A stretch of DNA of 64,000 nucleotides from Euryarchaeota archaeon UBA558 (GTDB taxonomy: Archaea; Thermoplasmatota; Poseidoniia; Poseidoniales; Thalassarchaeaceae). The first letter of the stretch is position 1. Every line of letters starts with the position of its first letter. Positions 62,319 to 64,000 of the stretch are shown here, in pieces. Location of the stretch: assembly GCA_002507175.1 (NCBI GenBank), contig DAZE01000016.1, forward strand, positions 1 to 64,000, in the 5' to 3' direction. The position numbers and the translations under genes are program-made. The notes below the pieces were generated by a model. It was not told the DNA's origin. It worked only from the letters and a program-made list of their open reading frames with translations, and ran no database searches.

Positions 62319-63722
62319 TTAGTCTGAGGGGATCAAAACAGATGATGCCCATATGCATGCCGAAATTATGCTTGAGGTAATGATTAGGCCCAATGGTGTG
62401 TCGAATCCCAATTTGACGCTCATACCATCTTGCAGAATCAATGATGTCGCATCTACCAACATTAAGAAAGGCCATACCATTATCGCCATCATCAACGAAG
62501 CGGCAACTGCCCCTCTTCTTCTCAGACTTGCGACCAATAGATGTATTCCAGTTGCTGCAACACTGATGTCAACGATCGCTAGAGCCGGTAGCCATATCCA
62601 GAACTTGGCATCAGGGTCTACGTCCAGGGTGCCGATTGAAATGATGACGAATGTGAGATACGTCAAAGGCAGGGGCAGGAGCCATGAAGACCCCACTACA
62701 GAGGCCGCCGGTCGCATAGACCTTCCCATGTGAGCTCTCCACCAGTCCCCTGAACGTCCTTCATTTAGCCTGTCTATCAGGGCAGGCCGGACCATCGCTG
62801 AGATAAATGCTGGCAGCAAGAGGCAGAACGAGACGGAAAACAGCCCATCTGAAGCTACGAAATCCGCCCCTACTGATCCAATCAAAAGAATGGCAATTAT
62901 GGAGGGTACCAGCCTATGAATTGTGTCAATCGGATTTTTCCACTCAAGCGATATTCCCCAGCGACAAAATTCTGAGACGCGATCGTTGTTGTGTCTTCGA
63001 ATTAAGATCCCTCCAGAATCAGATTCTGGAGGTTCTCCAGTGACAAATATTGTTTGATCTTGGATTCTAATTAGGCGGTCTGCAACATTCATGAGGCTCT
63101 GGTCATGGGTGGCGATGACCACTGTATGTCCAAGTGATCGGAGGTTCTCGATTGCGTATCTCAGAAGTTTTTGTGATGTCTCATCCATTCCCTCGCTGGG
63201 TTCATCTAACATCACCAAGCCTTGTTTTTCTGATTTCAGAGCAGGGATCAGAGCGGATAACACCGAAACTCTTCTTCTCAGTCCGTTTGAGAGAGTCGCC
63301 AGCCTGTCCCCAGACCTATGGAGAATGGACCATTCCGCCATAATTTGTTTGATTTCCTCGTCATTTGCTTCTGTTCCAGCAACCAAAGTTGCCATTTTCA
63401 ACCGTCCTATGACTGTCTCGTCAAGACATGCACCATCTGATTGCAGGGCGATTGAGAGGCCCGGCAAGGGCGTCCTTCTTCCTTTCGAGTCAGCCACAAC
63501 GATATCCTTGCCATCGAGAGCTGGCCCCATGATTTCCCCCTCCCTGAGGGGATGCAGCCCAGCCAGTGTTTCTAAGAGAGTAGACTTGCCAGACCCATTG
63601 TCTCCAACTATGCAAACAACTTCAGATTCATTGATTCTGAGGTCCAATTCTCGCAAGACAGTTTTAGAGCCCCTCCGCACAGTGCATCCGACCATCCGGA
63701 TCAATGCTCGGGCCACGTGCAT
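62319..63722 (-). CDS. CcmA-CcmB fusion: heme-export-type ABC transporter
   Basis: Protein of 467 residues combining the CcmA ATPase and CcmB permease, separate proteins in bacteria. ATPase part (1-235): Walker A GDNGSGKST, signature LSNGLRRRVSVLSAL, Walker B LVMLDEPSEGMD, switch ATHDQSL. The membrane part (about 260-467) has about six helices with CcmB-like segments (FVASDGLFSVSFCLLLPAF, LGFDTPLGLIITSS). It should energise release of holo-CcmE. The first Met is used because the beta strand RALIRMVGCTV needs it; the Met at 63695 is an alternative. Divergent from the partial gene at the right edge. Confidence 0.88.
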   Translation of the reverse strand: MHVARALIRMVGCTVRRGSKTVLRELDLRINESEVVCIVGDNGSGKSTLLETLAGLHPLREGEIMGPALDGKDIVVADSKGRRTPLPGLSIALQSDGACLDETVIGRLKMATLVAGTEANDEEIKQIMAEWSILHRSGDRLATLSNGLRRRVSVLSALIPALKSEKQGLVMLDEPSEGMDETSQKLLRYAIENLRSLGHTVVIATHDQSLMNVADRLIRIQDQTIFVTGEPPESDSGGILIRRHNNDRVSEFCRWGISLEWKNPIDTIHRLVPSIIAILLIGSVGADFVASDGLFSVSFCLLLPAFISAMVRPALIDRLNEGRSGDWWRAHMGRSMRPAASVVGSSWLLPLPLTYLTFVIISIGTLDVDPDAKFWIWLPALAIVDISVAATGIHLLVASLRRRGAVAASLMMAIMVWPFLMLVDATSLILQDGMSVKLGFDTPLGLIITSSIISACIWASSVLIPSD

Positions 63723-63807
63723 ACGACAGGGCAGTATCCTTTCAGTTCACCGCACACAGCCGGAGGGGCTATTCGCAGGGGCTATCTCCCCAGCACAAGG
63801 GATTGTC

Positions 63808-64000
63808 GTGGAGATCCTATGGTCGGACTTATCTGGCGGTGACTATCTAGTCCTAATATTCCTGCTTTCATGCTCGTTGGGGCCGTATATTTACGCTATC
63901 CTGTCTGATGTTAGCATATCATTAGCGACAGTCCTTTCCTTGCTCTTGGTCACATTTGCCCAAGAGGCGATTCGCGTTTTCGGAATTGCCTTCCAGCCGT
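63808..64000 (+). CDS. Partial hydrophobic protein at the right edge, unknown
   Basis: Open frame from GTG to the edge, 64 residues seen. It encodes EILWSDLSGGDYLVLIFLL and then two or more hydrophobic stretches (LGPYIYAILSDV, SLATVLSLLLVTFAQEAI), so a membrane protein is likely. The frame stays open upstream to about 63722. Family not recognised from this fragment. It is divergent from the ccm genes. Confidence 0.5.
   Translation, partial: MEILWSDLSGGDYLVLIFLLSCSLGPYIYAILSDVSISLATVLSLLLVTFAQEAIRVFGIAFQP

Overview
The window reads as a piece of a planktonic euryarchaeal genome, most likely a marine Thermoplasmatota lineage such as Marine Group II (Poseidoniales). That placement is inference. 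What the sequence shows directly is an archaeal information-processing set: ribosomal proteins eL37, eL42 (L44e), eS27 and eL40, aIF2-alpha, Nop10, PAC2, Nmd3, exosome Csl4, LonB, TrmI and an archaeal-type AspRS. Alongside are traits of an aerobic heterotroph: cytochrome c maturation genes, an ABC thiamine transporter under a TPP riboswitch, and a large type I polyketide/fatty-acid synthase. Genes are packed, often with 1-8 base overlaps. GTG and TTG starts are common, and several promoters place a TATA-like box 25-30 bases before the ATG, as expected for leaderless transcripts. No gene-free stretch exceeds about 260 bases, and no CRISPR array, insertion sequence or rRNA gene was seen.

Region 1 (1-11126, minus strand). 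Two small membrane proteins, eL37, purF, a cytosolic propeller/PKD protein and fabI lead into a giant PKS/FAS that runs off the left edge after about 2023 residues. Its visible order is KS-AT-degenerate ACP-second KS-ACP-ACP-start of KR. With FabI directly upstream, this looks like a lipid or polyketide synthase unit.

Region 2 (11246-21800). A translation operon (eL42, eS27, aIF2-alpha, Nop10, PAC2, peptidase E) runs forward. It faces a small ubiquitin-like protein ending in Gly-Gly. Then come tRNA-Ser(CGA), a minus-strand trio (PD-(D/E)XK nuclease fused to OB folds, radical SAM protein, PdxT), serC, deoC, a thioredoxin-CcdA fusion and tRNA-Val(CAC) with a terminator-like hairpin.

Region 3 (21800-40000). 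A divergent phosphate locus has an AbrB-PhoU-type regulator facing a PiT permease, with an AT-rich palindrome between. Next are a PAP2 enzyme, the thiamine ABC operon with its riboswitch, purA, eL40, a LysE exporter, UPF0147, an Ntn-type asparaginase, an MFS exporter, LonB and a 1025-residue surface protein with a thioredoxin-like head.

Region 4 (40083-53735). trmI and aspS run forward. A DUF2237 protein and a membrane acyltransferase run backward. Then comes a tight forward operon: formyltransferase-fold protein, atypical SDR, luciferase-like flavin monooxygenase, asparaginase II-like amidohydrolase and a 2-aminomuconate-semialdehyde-dehydrogenase-like ALDH. It looks like an undescribed catabolic route. 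A 1264-residue polytopic membrane protein follows.

Region 5 (53714-64000). A radical SAM-HhH protein, Csl4 fused to an RRM, a METTL5-like methylase, RmuC overlapping an M23-type protein, a phosphoglucose/phosphomannose isomerase, Nmd3, and a ccm cluster (CcmD-like, CcmC, CcmA-CcmB fusion). A divergent partial gene sits at the right edge.

The strongest candidates for new biology are the PKS-FabI unit, the five-gene catabolic operon, the Csl4-RRM fusion and the riboswitch-controlled thiamine operon. All assignments rest on reading motifs by eye; no database search was run.
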